Shown: positions 19,397 to 28,734 of the stretch, one piece after another
Position numbering within the stretch: position 1 is the stretch's first letter
Layout: every line of letters starts with the position of its first letter
Assembly: GCA_006228005.1 (NCBI GenBank)
Contig: VDHG01000062.1
Coordinates: forward strand, 1 to 56,442
Direction of reading: 5' to 3'
From: Testudinibacter crocodili
GTDB lineage: Bacteria; Pseudomonadota; Gammaproteobacteria; Enterobacterales; Pasteurellaceae
DNA length: 56,442 bases
The notes under the pieces: generated by a model
Seen by the model: the letters and a program-made list of their open reading frames with translations, nothing else
Told to the model about the DNA's origin: nothing
Databases searched by the model: none
Translations under genes and position numbers: made by a program

Positions 19397-20836
19397 TTAG
19401 TTTTTATGAATCCAGTGATCCATATCGGTTTTCAAGTTTTCAGATTTAGTACCAAAAATCGCTTGGATACCACTACCCACTACCACCACACCAGCTGCGC
19501 CCAGTGCTTTCAAGCGTGGTTGATCCACTTTACTGACATCGTTGACGCCGACACGCAGACGAGTGATACAAGCATCTAAACTTTTGATATTTTCTTTGCC
19601 ACCGAAGGCCGCTACCAGATTGGCTGACATTTCGTCGCCACTGCTTGCCGCTGCAGCACCCTTCTCTTCGCTGTCGTCTTCACGACCCGGCGTTTTCAGA
19701 TTCAAGGCTTTGATCACAACCGTAAATACCGTGAAATAAATCACCGCATAGATACCGCCGACCACCGGGAACAACCACAGTTTATGTGAATTGGCTGATA
19801 ACAAAGTGAAGTCGATGAAACCGTGTGAGAAGGTCATACCGTGCACCATGCCCAGCATATTGGTGACCACATAAGCAGAACCTGCTAATAATGCATGGAT
19901 TGCATACAGAATCGGCGCAACGAACATGAAAGAGAATTCTAACGGTTCAGTGATTCCGGTCAAGAACGACGTTAAGGCTGCCGAGATCATGATACCACCG
20001 ACACGGGCACGATTTTCCGGTTTTGCCGCACGCCAAATTGCGATGGCAGCAGCCGGTAAGCCGAACATTTTGAACATATAACCACCCGCCAACTGCCCGA
20101 AATAACTCATTTCAGGGGTACGGCTGGCTTCAGTCGCTGATAAGAAACAGGTAACCACGCCGTGTTGGGTCACGCCACTGGCGTCGACACAAGTCCCAGC
20201 TTGGAAAAAGAACGGTACGTTCCAGATATGGTGCAAACCGAATGGAATCAAGCTACGTTCAACCACGCCATAAATCCCAAATGCCAATGCCGGATTTTGT
20301 TCCGCAGCCCAGCGTGAAAACGTATCGATTAACCCACCGACCGGAGGCCAAACCAATGACAACACCACGCCCAGTACAATTGCCAACGAACCGGTGACAA
20401 TCGGCACAAAGCGTTTTCCGGCAAAGAAGCCAAGATACGCTGGCAATTGAATGCGGTAGAAGCGGTTAAACGCCCAAGCGGCAACGGCCCCGACCAAAAT
20501 TCCACCGAGCACCCCGGTTTCGATATGTTCAACACCGACCACCGGCGCCATTACTTTCAGCGTCGCAACCATAATCCCATAGCCGACAACCGACGCTAAT
20601 GCGGCTACCCCGTCATTGTTGGTGAAACCCAACGCAACCCCGATAGCAAACAACAGCGCCATTTGCCCGAACACTGAGCCACCGGCCTGTTCCAATAAAT
20701 TGGAAACAACTTCCGGCATCCAGCTGAAATGCGCCGCCCCGATCCCTAATAAAATCCCCGCAATCGGCAATACCGATACAGGCAACATTAATGCTTTACC
20801 GATCTTTTGCGCAACCGCAAACAGATTACTTGACAT
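19397..20836 (-). CDS. ptsG: PTS glucose-specific transporter subunit IIBC
   Basis: 479 aa. Domain order is membrane IIC (about 1-385) then a linker and cytoplasmic IIB. The IIB phosphorylation site is Cys423 in [13 protein letters not shown] landmarks include the ITEPLEF motif and [11 protein letters not shown]. It takes up and phosphorylates glucose using IIA-Glc, HPr and EI encoded elsewhere. A GAGG ribosome site precedes the start. H. influenzae Rd is generally described as lacking a glucose PTS, so ptsG points to a different member of the family. A CRP-like site lies upstream. IIC of related N-acetylglucosamine transporters is an alternative, but the sequence reads as PtsG. Confidence 0.9.
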   Translation of the reverse strand: MSSNLFAVAQKIGKALMLPVSVLPIAGILLGIGAAHFSWMPEVVSNLLEQAGGSVFGQMALLFAIGVALGFTNNDGVAALASVVGYGIMVATLKVMAPVVGVEHIETGVLGGILVGAVAAWAFNRFYRIQLPAYLGFFAGKRFVPIVTGSLAIVLGVVLSLVWPPVGGLIDTFSRWAAEQNPALAFGIYGVVERSLIPFGLHHIWNVPFFFQAGTCVDASGVTQHGVVTCFLSATEASRTPEMSYFGQLAGGYMFKMFGLPAAAIAIWRAAKPENRARVGGIMISAALTSFLTGITEPLEFSFMFVAPILYAIHALLAGSAYVVTNMLGMVHGMTFSHGFIDFTLLSANSHKLWLFPVVGGIYAVIYFTVFTVVIKALNLKTPGREDDSEEKGAAAASSGDEMSANLVAAFGGKENIKSLDACITRLRVGVNDVSKVDQPRLKALGAAGVVVVGSGIQAIFGTKSENLKTDMDHWIHKN

Positions 20837-21023
20837 ACTAACCTCTAATAAATTGGTTCTTTTGAAGAGTATCTAAACGAGACCGCCGCTTTTCAGCCAA
20901 CAACAAACAGTCCCTATAAAATATGTGGTATTACGCCCGATGGATTGCTCCATAGCATAATCGAGGCGCACTATAAACGATTTGGCTAAAAAGTGCCAAT
21001 GACTTTCTATTATTAAATTCAAA

Positions 21024-21045
21024 AAATAAAATCTAGATCACATTT
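21024..21045 (-). promoter_or_regulatory. Candidate CRP site upstream of ptsG
   Basis: On the minus strand AAATGTGATCTAGATTTTATTT has a perfect left half-site (TGTGA) and the central N6 of the consensus; the right half is degenerate. It lies about 190 nt upstream of the ptsG start. cAMP-CRP activation of ptsG is known in enterics; here it is inference. Confidence 0.45.
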
Positions 21046-21085
21046 TTTTAATTTAGAAAAATAAATAGGAATGTAACGATAACAA

Positions 21086-21772
21086 TTATGCAATAAAGCG
21101 TTTGAAAATTTCCGTGATCTTTGTTGCCAACAACTCACTGCCCTCAACACGTTCATTTTGCCAACTATCTAGTAAAATTTCCGGAGTGAACCGCACTTTG
21201 GCTTGTTCCGCAAGCGGTTGGTAGCTGATATGCCAGGGTTCGCGTCCTATTTCCAAACTAGAGACGGCTTGAAACGGTAGGGTAAAGTCAAAGTGCGGTA
21301 GTCGTTCGCTCAGCCAACAGGCTAAATCATAGAAATAACCGCTTTCTTCATATTCCCACGGCTCAAGCTGCAACGCTTGCCCCTGCGGTAAGCGCGTAGG
21401 GTCGTAAATATCAATTTCCGTTCCCCAATGATGGCGGCTGGCACCCGGCAACGCCGACCAACGTAAAATCGCTTGCACTTTTTGCCAATCATCAAGGCAC
21501 GTCAAATCCAGCGGGTTACCGTCATCATCATGTACTTTGCGCTGACACAAAAACTTGCCGTTCCAGATCTGCTGCTGGCGTTTAAAATCACGAAAACTGC
21601 TTGCCGGTTGCAAATCAAAACCAGCCTTGACCGCACTTTGCTGTAGTGCGCTGAAAGCACGCTGCGTATCGGCTTGCAAGCGGTGATGAGTAGCGTAGGC
21701 TGATGGCAACGGCACCAGATGGACATCCGTTTTGCCGGTCAGCATTTGGTCAGTAAACAAAAATCGGGTCAC
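21086..21772 (-). CDS. M15-family D,D-carboxypeptidase-like protein
   Basis: 228 aa. It shows the M15/VanY zinc-site pattern SRHHWGTEIDIYD followed by EPWHISY, giving the expected His, Asp and His ligands and the catalytic Glu. Such enzymes trim D-Ala from peptidoglycan stems or recycle muropeptides. No signal peptide or membrane anchor is visible, which would favour a cytoplasmic or unconventional location. The start is a GTG at 21770-21772, 9 nt past the dapE stop; an in-frame ATG lies nine codons later. It is probably co-transcribed with yffB and dapE. Confidence 0.85.
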   Translation of the reverse strand: MTRFLFTDQMLTGKTDVHLVPLPSAYATHHRLQADTQRAFSALQQSAVKAGFDLQPASSFRDFKRQQQIWNGKFLCQRKVHDDDGNPLDLTCLDDWQKVQAILRWSALPGASRHHWGTEIDIYDPTRLPQGQALQLEPWEYEESGYFYDLACWLSERLPHFDFTLPFQAVSSLEIGREPWHISYQPLAEQAKVRFTPEILLDSWQNERVEGSELLATKITEIFKRFIA

Positions 21773-21781
21773 AATTTAGCC

Positions 21782-22912
21782 TTAGCCTAATAAATTTTGT
21801 AGTAATTGACGATGCACCAAGCCCAAACGATACAGATCTTGACAGCTCACACACTCATCAACTTTATGAATCGTCGTGTTTAGTGGGCCGAGCTCTACCA
21901 CTTGCGTGCCCATCTGGGCGATAAATCGCCCGTCGGACGTGCCGCCGCCGGTATCCAGTTTCGGCTCAATATTAAGATGTTGCTTGACCGCACTTTTCAC
22001 TGCCTGAATAAAGTCTCCCTGTTCAGTCACAAACGGCAAGCCGGATAGATTCCAATCCAGCCGATATTGCAATCCATATTTCGCCAATAGATCCATCACC
22101 CGCCGTTGAATCAATTCCGGCGTCATTTCGGTGGAAAAACGCAGATTAAACTGCACCAACAGCTCGCCCGGAATCACATTATTGCTGCCGGTACCGGCGT
22201 GGATATTCGCGATTTGTAAGGTGGTCGGTGGAAAAAACGCATTGCCGCGATCCCATTCGATGTTCACCAATTTATCCAACATCGCAAGGGCTTTATGCAC
22301 CGGATTATCCGCCAAGTGCGGATAAGCAACGTGCCCTTGAATGCCTTGAATCGTCAAATTGGCAGTGATCGAACCACGCCGCCCGTTTTTAATCATATCA
22401 CCCAGCTTGACCGCACTTGAGGGTTCGCCGACCATGCAAAAATCCACTTGCTCGCCACGCGCCATCAAGGTTTCGACCACACGTACTGTGCCGTCGGTTG
22501 CCGCCGCTTCTTCATCAGAAGTGATCAAAAAGGCAATACTGCCCTGATGATCGGGATTGGCTTGCACATAGTGTTCTGCAGCAATCACCATTGCCGCCAG
22601 CGATCCTTTCATATCGGCTGCGCCACGCCCGTATAACATATCGTCAACGATTTCGGCAGCAAAAGGCGGATATTGCCAGTGGCTTTGCTCGCCGGTTGGC
22701 ACCACATCGGTATGCCCGGCAAAGGCGATACACGGGCGTTGCGTGCCACGGCGCGCCCATAAATTCAAGGTGTCGTTAAACGGTAACCATTCAATTTCAA
22801 AGCCGACTTTTGCCAAACGTTCTGCAATCAGTTGCTGACAGCCCAAATCTTGCGGGCTGATTGAAGGACGGCGGATCAGATCCTGCGCTAATTCAATAAT
22901 TGTCTGTTTCAT
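21782..22912 (-). CDS. dapE: Succinyl-diaminopimelate desuccinylase DapE
   Basis: 376 aa. This M20-family di-zinc hydrolase removes succinate from N-succinyl-L,L-diaminopimelate in lysine and meso-DAP synthesis. Zinc-ligand motifs are all present: [20 protein letters not shown], the catalytic [12 protein letters not shown] pair, and the late TIHKVDECV His. It lies 12 nt after yffB, an arrangement shared with E. coli (yffB-dapE). The product feeds peptidoglycan synthesis, in keeping with the neighbouring M15 peptidase. Confidence 0.97.
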   Translation of the reverse strand: MKQTIIELAQDLIRRPSISPQDLGCQQLIAERLAKVGFEIEWLPFNDTLNLWARRGTQRPCIAFAGHTDVVPTGEQSHWQYPPFAAEIVDDMLYGRGAADMKGSLAAMVIAAEHYVQANPDHQGSIAFLITSDEEAAATDGTVRVVETLMARGEQVDFCMVGEPSSAVKLGDMIKNGRRGSITANLTIQGIQGHVAYPHLADNPVHKALAMLDKLVNIEWDRGNAFFPPTTLQIANIHAGTGSNNVIPGELLVQFNLRFSTEMTPELIQRRVMDLLAKYGLQYRLDWNLSGLPFVTEQGDFIQAVKSAVKQHLNIEPKLDTGGGTSDGRFIAQMGTQVVELGPLNTTIHKVDECVSCQDLYRLGLVHRQLLQNLLG

Positions 22913-22924
22913 CCGACCGCACTT

Positions 22925-23272
22925 TTAACCGTTAAACACGTTCGTATACTGTTTATCATTAAAACCGATTAACGCTTTTGCCGCGCCCAACACAATCGGA
23001 CGTTTAATCAAAGTCGGCTGCGCCAACAACAATGCAAGTGCGGTCTGTTGGTTCAGCCCGTCTTTAGTGGCTTGATCCAAATTACGCCATGTGGTGCTGC
23101 GCTTGTTCACTAGCTCCTGCCAGCCGAATAACGCCTCGACTTCAGCGAGATAAGCCGCATCAATTCCGTCGACACGATAATCATGCAATTTGGCTTCAAT
23201 GCCGTTCGCCGCCAACCACGTCAATGCTTTTTTGACCGTATCGCAATTTTTAATACCGTAAACCGTCACCAT
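22925..23272 (-). CDS. ArsC/Spx-family protein YffB
   Basis: 115 aa. It has a thioredoxin-like fold with the ArsC-family start MVTVYGIKNCDTVKKAL. A single N-terminal Cys (residue 10) is present, with Thr rather than Cys three residues on. The C-terminal region matches YffB (LIKRPIVLGAAKALIGF). YffB-type proteins are suggested to be glutathione-dependent reductases and are not established arsenate reductases. It is the first gene of the yffB-dapE-peptidase run. Confidence 0.88.
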   Translation of the reverse strand: MVTVYGIKNCDTVKKALTWLAANGIEAKLHDYRVDGIDAAYLAEVEALFGWQELVNKRSTTWRNLDQATKDGLNQQTALALLLAQPTLIKRPIVLGAAKALIGFNDKQYTNVFNG

Positions 23273-23422
23273 TGTTTTTTATTCCTTGTTATTGATTTTA
23301 GGGTCTGTCGCAGAATAATAGCAAACTTAGCCGTTTTTTGCAGAACGATTTACATTGCCGACAAGGTATGTTAAAAAGTCGGGCTAAAACTTAGCTTTAC
23401 CCCTAATTTTATCAGGCAAACT

Positions 23423-24802
23423 ATGACAACAACCTCTCAAACACGGCAATCTCCCGAAAGACAGACTTGGAGCAGCCGCCTTACTTATATTATGACTGTC
23501 GCCGGTGCAACGGTCGGTTTTGGTGCCACTTGGCGCTTCCCTTATTTAGTCGGCGAAAACGGTGGCGGCGCTTATGTTTTGCTGTTTTGTATCGCAATGA
23601 TCGTAATCGGCATTCCGATGATTTTGGTGGAAAATGTGATTGGCCGCCGTATTCGAGTTAATGCCATTGACTCCTTTAGCGGCACTATCAACGGCAAACC
23701 GATCGCCACCGGCTGGAAATATTTGGGCTATTTGGGAATGCTCGGCTCGTTCTGCATTATGGCGTATTACATGGTGCTGGGCGGCTGGGTGATCAACTAT
23801 ATTATCAGCTTGTTCAACGGAAATTTGGAGATTTCACAGCCGGTGAGCAAAGAGCTGACAGCGGAATTTTTTAACCAAAGCATCAACAACAGCCCATTGA
23901 TGATCAGCCTTTACACCCTGCTTTTTGTGATTATCAATTATATTATTTTGGTCAAAGGCGTTATCGGCGGCATTGAAAGAGCGGTGAAATATTTGATGCC
24001 GTTGCTGTTTGTGTTTTTGATTTGTATGGTGATCCGCAATGTCACCCTGCCCGGCGCCGCCGAAGGGATTCGATTCTATCTGCAACCGGATTTCAGCAAA
24101 ATCACGCCACAACTGTTTATGTTTGTTTTGGGGCAGGTCTTCTTTGCGTTGAGTTTGGGCTTTGGAGTGATCATCACCTTATCCAGCTATCTGAAAAAAG
24201 GCGAAAATCTGGTACAAACTGCGGTGATCACCGGTTTTACCAACACGTTAATTGCGGTATTAGCCGGTTTTATGATCTTCCCCTCGCTGTTCAGTTTTGG
24301 CGTTGCACCCGATTCGGGGCCGACGTTGGTATTCCAAAGTCTGCCAATTGTGTTTTCCCACCTGTGGGCTGGCAAATTTTTTGCCGTCATCTTCTTCTCA
24401 CTGCTGCTAGTCGCCGCTCTCACCACGTCGTTGACGATTTATGAAGTGCTGATCACCGCCTTGCAAGAAAAAACCCGCATGAATCGGCGCAAAGCAATTA
24501 TTCTGGTGCTGGCAGCGATCTATATTTTGGGCAACTTACCGTCGATTTTAAGCTATGGTCCTTGGGCGGAATGGAAAATTTTCGGCAAAAATATCTTTGA
24601 TGCCTTTGATTATTTCAGCGGCAACATTCTGTTTATGCTGACCGCACTTGGCTGCGCGCTGTTTGTCGGCTTTGTGATGAAAGACGAGGCAAAGCAAGAA
24701 TTGACCGCCAACAGCAACTCCAAGTTTGCCAATATATGGTTTAACTATGTCAAGTATGTGGTTCCGCTGGTGATTTTGTCTATTTTTATCAGCAACTTTT
24801 AA
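23423..24802 (+). CDS. Sodium-dependent transporter, NSS/SNF family
   Basis: 459 aa with about 11-12 hydrophobic segments. The first segment carries the neurotransmitter:sodium symporter signature in the form VGFGATWRFPYLVGENGGGAY, which includes the sodium- and substrate-binding residues. Later segments contain the FFALSLGFG helix of TM6. Bacterial members move amino acids such as tryptophan, tyrosine or leucine with Na+; the substrate here cannot be read from sequence. It is monocistronic, with an uptake-signal pair serving as terminator. Confidence 0.92.
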   Translation: MTTTSQTRQSPERQTWSSRLTYIMTVAGATVGFGATWRFPYLVGENGGGAYVLLFCIAMIVIGIPMILVENVIGRRIRVNAIDSFSGTINGKPIATGWKYLGYLGMLGSFCIMAYYMVLGGWVINYIISLFNGNLEISQPVSKELTAEFFNQSINNSPLMISLYTLLFVIINYIILVKGVIGGIERAVKYLMPLLFVFLICMVIRNVTLPGAAEGIRFYLQPDFSKITPQLFMFVLGQVFFALSLGFGVIITLSSYLKKGENLVQTAVITGFTNTLIAVLAGFMIFPSLFSFGVAPDSGPTLVFQSLPIVFSHLWAGKFFAVIFFSLLLVAALTTSLTIYEVLITALQEKTRMNRRKAIILVLAAIYILGNLPSILSYGPWAEWKIFGKNIFDAFDYFSGNILFMLTALGCALFVGFVMKDEAKQELTANSNSKFANIWFNYVKYVVPLVILSIFISNF

Positions 24803-24816
24803 GCTATATAGAAGCC

Positions 24817-24846
24817 AAAGTGCGGTCGAGTTGACCGCACTTTTTT
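24817..24846. terminator. Terminator built from an inverted uptake-signal pair
   Basis: AAAGTGCGGTC and GACCGCACTTT face each other with a 5-nt loop and are followed by T6. Both arms are H. influenzae-type DNA uptake signals. The pair forms an 11-bp stem 14 nt after the transporter stop and must end its transcript. Paired inverted uptake signals acting as terminators are known in Pasteurellaceae. Confidence 0.85.
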
Positions 24847-24855
24847 ACTTAGTAA

Positions 24856-25088
24856 AAATCTAGGGTGTGTTGATCTTTTAAGTATATTATTTGAGCTAAA
24901 ACTATCCCTTTAGCCTAGCACGGCAAAGCCGTACTAGGTTACGCATAGATCAGCCGCTTTGCGGCTGCTTCAGAGAGGCAAAGCCTCTCATCAATGCTTA
25001 ACCGATTGCGACCGTAGGTCGCTGTCGGATAAAATCACACTCTTTTTGTTTGATTTATAAACACAAAAGATCAACAGCCCCTAGATTT
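24856..25088. mobile_element. Inverted-repeat-bounded, hairpin-rich element (copy B)
   Basis: 24-bp terminal inverted repeats (24856-24879 and 25065-25088) match at 22 of 24 positions. Their shared core is CTGTTGATCTTTT or TGTTGATCTTTT. The interior contains four consecutive short perfect hairpins with 3-nt loops: ACGGC-AAA-GCCGT, AGCCGC-TTT-GCGGCT, GAGAGGC-AAA-GCCTCTC and GCGACC-GTA-GGTCGC. No transposase is present. CTAG lies at both boundaries. It resembles a non-autonomous (MITE-like) element or decayed insertion sequence. Copy A is at 1-282. It fills the gap between the Na+ symporter and pheA. Confidence 0.65.
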
Positions 25089-25102
25089 AAGCCTGAACGA
25101 CC

Positions 25103-26266
25103 TTAAGCCGGATCGACCGGTTGCACAATTTCACTGGGATAACAGCCGAGAATTTTAAGGTAGGTGCTGACCTGTTTCAGTTCCTCAAGTGCGGTTTGGG
25201 TTTGCGGATCGTTGATATTGGCTTCGATCTCCAGATAGAACATCTCCTCCCACGGGCGGCCGTAGATTGGGCGTGATTCCAATTTGCTCATTTGAATATG
25301 ATGGTTTTTAAACACTAATAACGCATCTACCAAAGAACCGGCAGTTTGCGGTGTGCTCATCAACAGCAATGTTTTAGTTTGCAGTTGAGGCGAAACCGTA
25401 ATGGCGTTTTTGGCAATCACGATAAAACGGGTGATGTTGTTCGCTTGGTTGGCAATCTCCGTTTTCAGCACGCGCAAACCGTACAGCTTGCCACCATCGG
25501 CATTGCCCAGTGCGGCAATATTCGCTGTATTCAGTTGTGACACCAACTGCATGGCATGCGAGCTGCTCTCGCAATAGTTGATGTGCACCCGCTCCAATTG
25601 TTGAATAAATTGGCTGCATTGGGCAATCACTTGCGGGTGGCTGTATAAGGTATCAATCTGTTCAAGTGCGGTATCTCCGGCAACCAGCACGCAGTGTTTG
25701 ATCGGGTAGGTCAGCTCACCGACAATCGATAATTGGGTGTGTTGCAGCAGATCATACACATCATTGATCGCCCCCGAGGTGGTGTTTTCCAACGGTAGAA
25801 TACCGTAATCTGCTTCGCCACTCTCGACTTTATCAAAAATTTGCTGAAAACTGTCACTGCTCAGTTCGACTAACTGCTTTTTATAGCGTTCGGCATACTG
25901 ACGCGCCGCTAGATTAGAATACGAACCGCGCACGCCCAAAAACGCAATACTGATGCTGTTTTCACGCTGTTGATTGAGTTTATTCTGCAAATATGCCTGT
26001 TGGGTCAACACCGAATCCTCAATAATTTTCTGAAAAATTTGGGTGATATATTGCGCTTCCAGTGGGTAGTTTTGTGCTTCAGCAAAATGAATCAACTCTT
26101 GCAGCAACTGCTGTTCACGCCCGGTGTCACGCAGTGGTTTTTTGCTGTGCTCTTTACTGCGTGCCACATCATAAGCCAAGCGGTGGCGCTCGGACAGTAG
26201 TTTCAGTAGATGGCGGTCTAGCTGGGTAATCTGTTGGCGGATTTCGTTCAAATCTTTTGGCATCAT
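25103..26266 (-). CDS. pheA: Bifunctional chorismate mutase/prephenate dehydratase PheA
   Basis: 387 aa (E. coli 386). It makes prephenate and then phenylpyruvate in phenylalanine synthesis. An N-terminal chorismate mutase domain (about 1-90, [19 protein letters not shown]) is followed by the prephenate dehydratase domain (about 105-285, [31 protein letters not shown]). The C-terminal ACT regulatory domain holds the phenylalanine-binding ESRP motif. MM start with a weak upstream site. No Phe-rich leader peptide or attenuator is visible in the short gap to raiA. Confidence 0.97.
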   Translation of the reverse strand: MMPKDLNEIRQQITQLDRHLLKLLSERHRLAYDVARSKEHSKKPLRDTGREQQLLQELIHFAEAQNYPLEAQYITQIFQKIIEDSVLTQQAYLQNKLNQQRENSISIAFLGVRGSYSNLAARQYAERYKKQLVELSSDSFQQIFDKVESGEADYGILPLENTTSGAINDVYDLLQHTQLSIVGELTYPIKHCVLVAGDTALEQIDTLYSHPQVIAQCSQFIQQLERVHINYCESSSHAMQLVSQLNTANIAALGNADGGKLYGLRVLKTEIANQANNITRFIVIAKNAITVSPQLQTKTLLLMSTPQTAGSLVDALLVFKNHHIQMSKLESRPIYGRPWEEMFYLEIEANINDPQTQTALEELKQVSTYLKILGCYPSEIVQPVDPA

Positions 26267-26333
26267 TTTTTCCGTTTAACGATAAGTTGTTTCATTCTAT
26301 GTAGTAACCGCACTTTTCTCAAGTTCGGAACGC

Positions 26334-26357
26334 AAAAAACCCGGCTTTTTTGCCGGG
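26334..26357 (-). terminator. Terminator of raiA
   Basis: On the minus strand CCCGGC / GCCGGG form a 6-bp GC stem with a 6-nt loop followed by TTTTTT. It begins 21 nt beyond the raiA stop and separates it from pheA. Confidence 0.85.
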
Positions 26358-26377
26358 TTGCTCGCATCACATCGTTA

Positions 26378-26701
26378 TCACTGTTCGAAGGAGTCTTTTA
26401 ATCTTTCACTCGCACGCCGAGCTTCACCTTTATGTTGTAATTTATTGAGTTGGCGCTCCAGCTTTTCTTCTAACTCATTAATGGTTTTATACATATCTTC
26501 TCCTTCGGCACTGGCGAACAGATCACCTAATGGCGTGCCGATGGAGGCTTCCGCCGAAAAACCTTTCGGGGTTTTGTTCAAAATAAGATGCGGATTAATC
26601 AGTTGGGTTTGCCACTTTTCCAGTTTTGCGATGCGATCTTCAACGTGAGCGCGAATGGCAGGGGTAATTTCCATTTGTTTGCTTGTAATGTTTACTGTCA
26701 T
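26378..26701 (-). CDS. raiA: Ribosome-associated inhibitor/hibernation factor RaiA
   Basis: 107 aa from the ATG at 26699-26701, which follows AAAAAGAGGTAAAT. The frame can extend 14 codons further, but the extension is not family-like. RaiA (YfiA/pY) binds the decoding centre of 70S ribosomes in stress or stationary phase and blocks translation. The family pattern is clear ([44 protein letters not shown]). The short form without the long hibernation domain is present. It precedes pheA as in E. coli. Confidence 0.95.
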   Translation of the reverse strand: MTVNITSKQMEITPAIRAHVEDRIAKLEKWQTQLINPHLILNKTPKGFSAEASIGTPLGDLFASAEGEDMYKTINELEEKLERQLNKLQHKGEARRASERLKDSFEQ

Positions 26702-26897
26702 AGTATTTACCTCTTTTTTAGGTAGGTTGCCGAGTGCGAACACTCAAGAAAAATCCATTTAACGTTAGTTACAACATAGTCCTACTATCAACAGATTTCA
26801 AGCCTTTTTCTTTGTTTTGTAACACAATTTATCAAAAAATAGGCATAAGGCAAAAAATCGGATAATTTCCCTTTTATTTTACGTTAAAATTGCTATG

Positions 26898-26919
26898 ATA
26901 ATCGAGATATATCACATCC
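26898..26919 (-). promoter_or_regulatory. Candidate CRP site upstream of raiA
   Basis: On the minus strand TGTGATATATCTCGAT (26901-26916) has a perfect TGTGA half and TCgat in place of TCACA. It lies about 207 nt before the raiA ATG, so a long leader would be needed. The 218-nt gap 26744-26961 is otherwise AT-rich without genes. A closely similar site lies upstream of the ABC gene at 54989. Confidence 0.4.
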
Positions 26920-26961
26920 GCCATCGATATAACTAATTATTTTTATTATATTTTTTGCTTA

Positions 26962-27228
26962 TTATAACCGCTTCTCACGCCGCATTTTACTTTCAATATA
27001 ACTACAGCTTGGTTTCACTTGGTAGCCGTTTTGATCAACAAATTCGATAAACGCCTGATAGAGTTTATCCGCCACGCCCTGTCCGCGCAACGAGGGATCG
27101 ACGTGGGTGTGATAGGCATCAAGCGTATTCTGATTTAAAGTGCGGTATGCCAACTCTGCAATCCGCGCGCCGTCACGCTCGATCACAAATACGCCTTGCC
27201 CTACCTGTTGTTGGTGTTGAATCTGCAT
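26962..27228 (-). CDS. Small GNAT-like acetyltransferase (YjdJ type)
   Basis: 88 aa. This mini-GNAT fold is of the YjdJ/GNAT_acetyltr_2-like group. The acetyl-CoA-binding signature is HTHVDPSLRGQGVADKLYQAFIEF (R/QxxGxG/A around residue 48-53). The C-terminus is PSCSYIESKMRREKRL. The acceptor is unknown. It follows yacG by 14 nt and is probably part of the coaE-yacG transcript. Confidence 0.85.
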   Translation of the reverse strand: MQIQHQQQVGQGVFVIERDGARIAELAYRTLNQNTLDAYHTHVDPSLRGQGVADKLYQAFIEFVDQNGYQVKPSCSYIESKMRREKRL

Positions 27229-27242
27229 ATCATTCTCCTTTT

Positions 27243-28080
<838 letters not shown>

Positions 28081-28365
28081 CTAAGGTTTATCTGCTGTCT
28101 TATACACTTCTGCGCCTTCACACTTACCAATCGCCAAAACTAGCACCGTGATTGTATTATTATTCACTTCATATACCAAACGATAACCCGAAGTACGCAG
28201 TTTAATTTTGTAACGCGCTGAATAGCCGGATAATTTATCACTCATAGTGTGCGGTGCAATCAACCTTTCTGTGAGCTTCTTTTTAAATTGCATTCGTACC
28301 GTTTCACCCAGTTTACGCCACTCTTTTAATGCACGTTTATCAAAAATTAATTCATAACTCATCAA
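28081..28365 (-). CDS. RelE/StbE-type toxin
   Basis: 94 aa. It has a RelE-superfamily fold: YELIFDKRALKEWRKLG at the start, DKLSGYSARYKIKLRTSGYRLVYEV in the core and a basic surface with Arg residues expected to contact ribosome and mRNA. Such toxins cleave mRNA in the ribosomal A site. It overlaps the antitoxin gene by 14 nt and ends 9 nt before coaE. The overlap and order (antitoxin first) are typical of type II systems. Intact and probably functional. Confidence 0.92.
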   Translation of the reverse strand: MMSYELIFDKRALKEWRKLGETVRMQFKKKLTERLIAPHTMSDKLSGYSARYKIKLRTSGYRLVYEVNNNTITVLVLAIGKCEGAEVYKTADKP

Positions 28366-28606
28366 GTGAAACCTTTACCGCTTCCAATGTTTTCAAACGT
28401 TCGTCTGCAATTCGGTTTAATCTTTGGTCTTCCAGTATTTCTTGAAAATACTCAAATAATTCCGGCGTTACGCAATAAAACGCCGGTTCGTTGCGATTTA
28501 AGATCGCAATTGCGCCACTATCACTGGCTGCAACGGTTCCCATTGGGTTTTTCTTGAGATCAGTAATGCTGGCAACGGTATTGGTTAAAATTTGATGTAT
28601 AGCCAT
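28352..28606 (-). CDS. Phd/YefM (StbD)-type antitoxin
   Basis: 84 aa. The N-terminal part has the Phd/YefM DNA-binding pattern (ILTNTVASITDLKKNPMGTV, then SGAIAILNRNEPAFYCVTPE). The C-terminal tail neutralises the toxin. This is the StbD class that pairs with StbE-type RelE toxins. It is expected to repress its own promoter, seen at 28632-28660. Confidence 0.92.
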   Translation of the reverse strand: MAIHQILTNTVASITDLKKNPMGTVAASDSGAIAILNRNEPAFYCVTPELFEYFQEILEDQRLNRIADERLKTLEAVKVSLDEL

Positions 28607-28631
28607 ATTGCTCTCCTATATTTAAAAATTC

Positions 28632-28660
28632 AGAATAGCACCAATAAAAGTTTTTTTAAA
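28632..28660 (-). promoter_or_regulatory. Promoter of the toxin-antitoxin/coaE unit
   Basis: On the minus strand an extended -10 TGCTATTCT (TATTCT at 28632-28637) and TTTAAA (28655-28660) are separated by 17 nt. A GGAG ribosome site follows before the antitoxin ATG. Autoregulation by the antitoxin is expected from the family. Confidence 0.55.
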
Positions 28661-28685
28661 GTAGCACAAACCGCACTTTGATCAT

Positions 28686-28713
28686 AAAAAAACCTGCTGT
28701 CAACAACAGCAGG
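28686..28713 (-). terminator. Terminator of pntB
   Basis: On the minus strand an 8-bp stem (CCTGCTGT / ACAGCAGG) with a short loop and seven T's follows the pntB stop at 28735, isolating pntAB from the toxin-antitoxin genes. Confidence 0.85.
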
Positions 28714-28734
28714 TTTGATCTTTAATCGAATAGC

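Noticed and set aside
24846-25102. Small protein-coding gene or transposase inside copy B
   Set aside because: All frames are short and broken; the structure is explained by inverted repeats and hairpins.
26267-26377. pheL leader/attenuator before pheA
   Set aside because: The gap contains only the raiA terminator and an uptake signal; there is no Phe-rich short frame.
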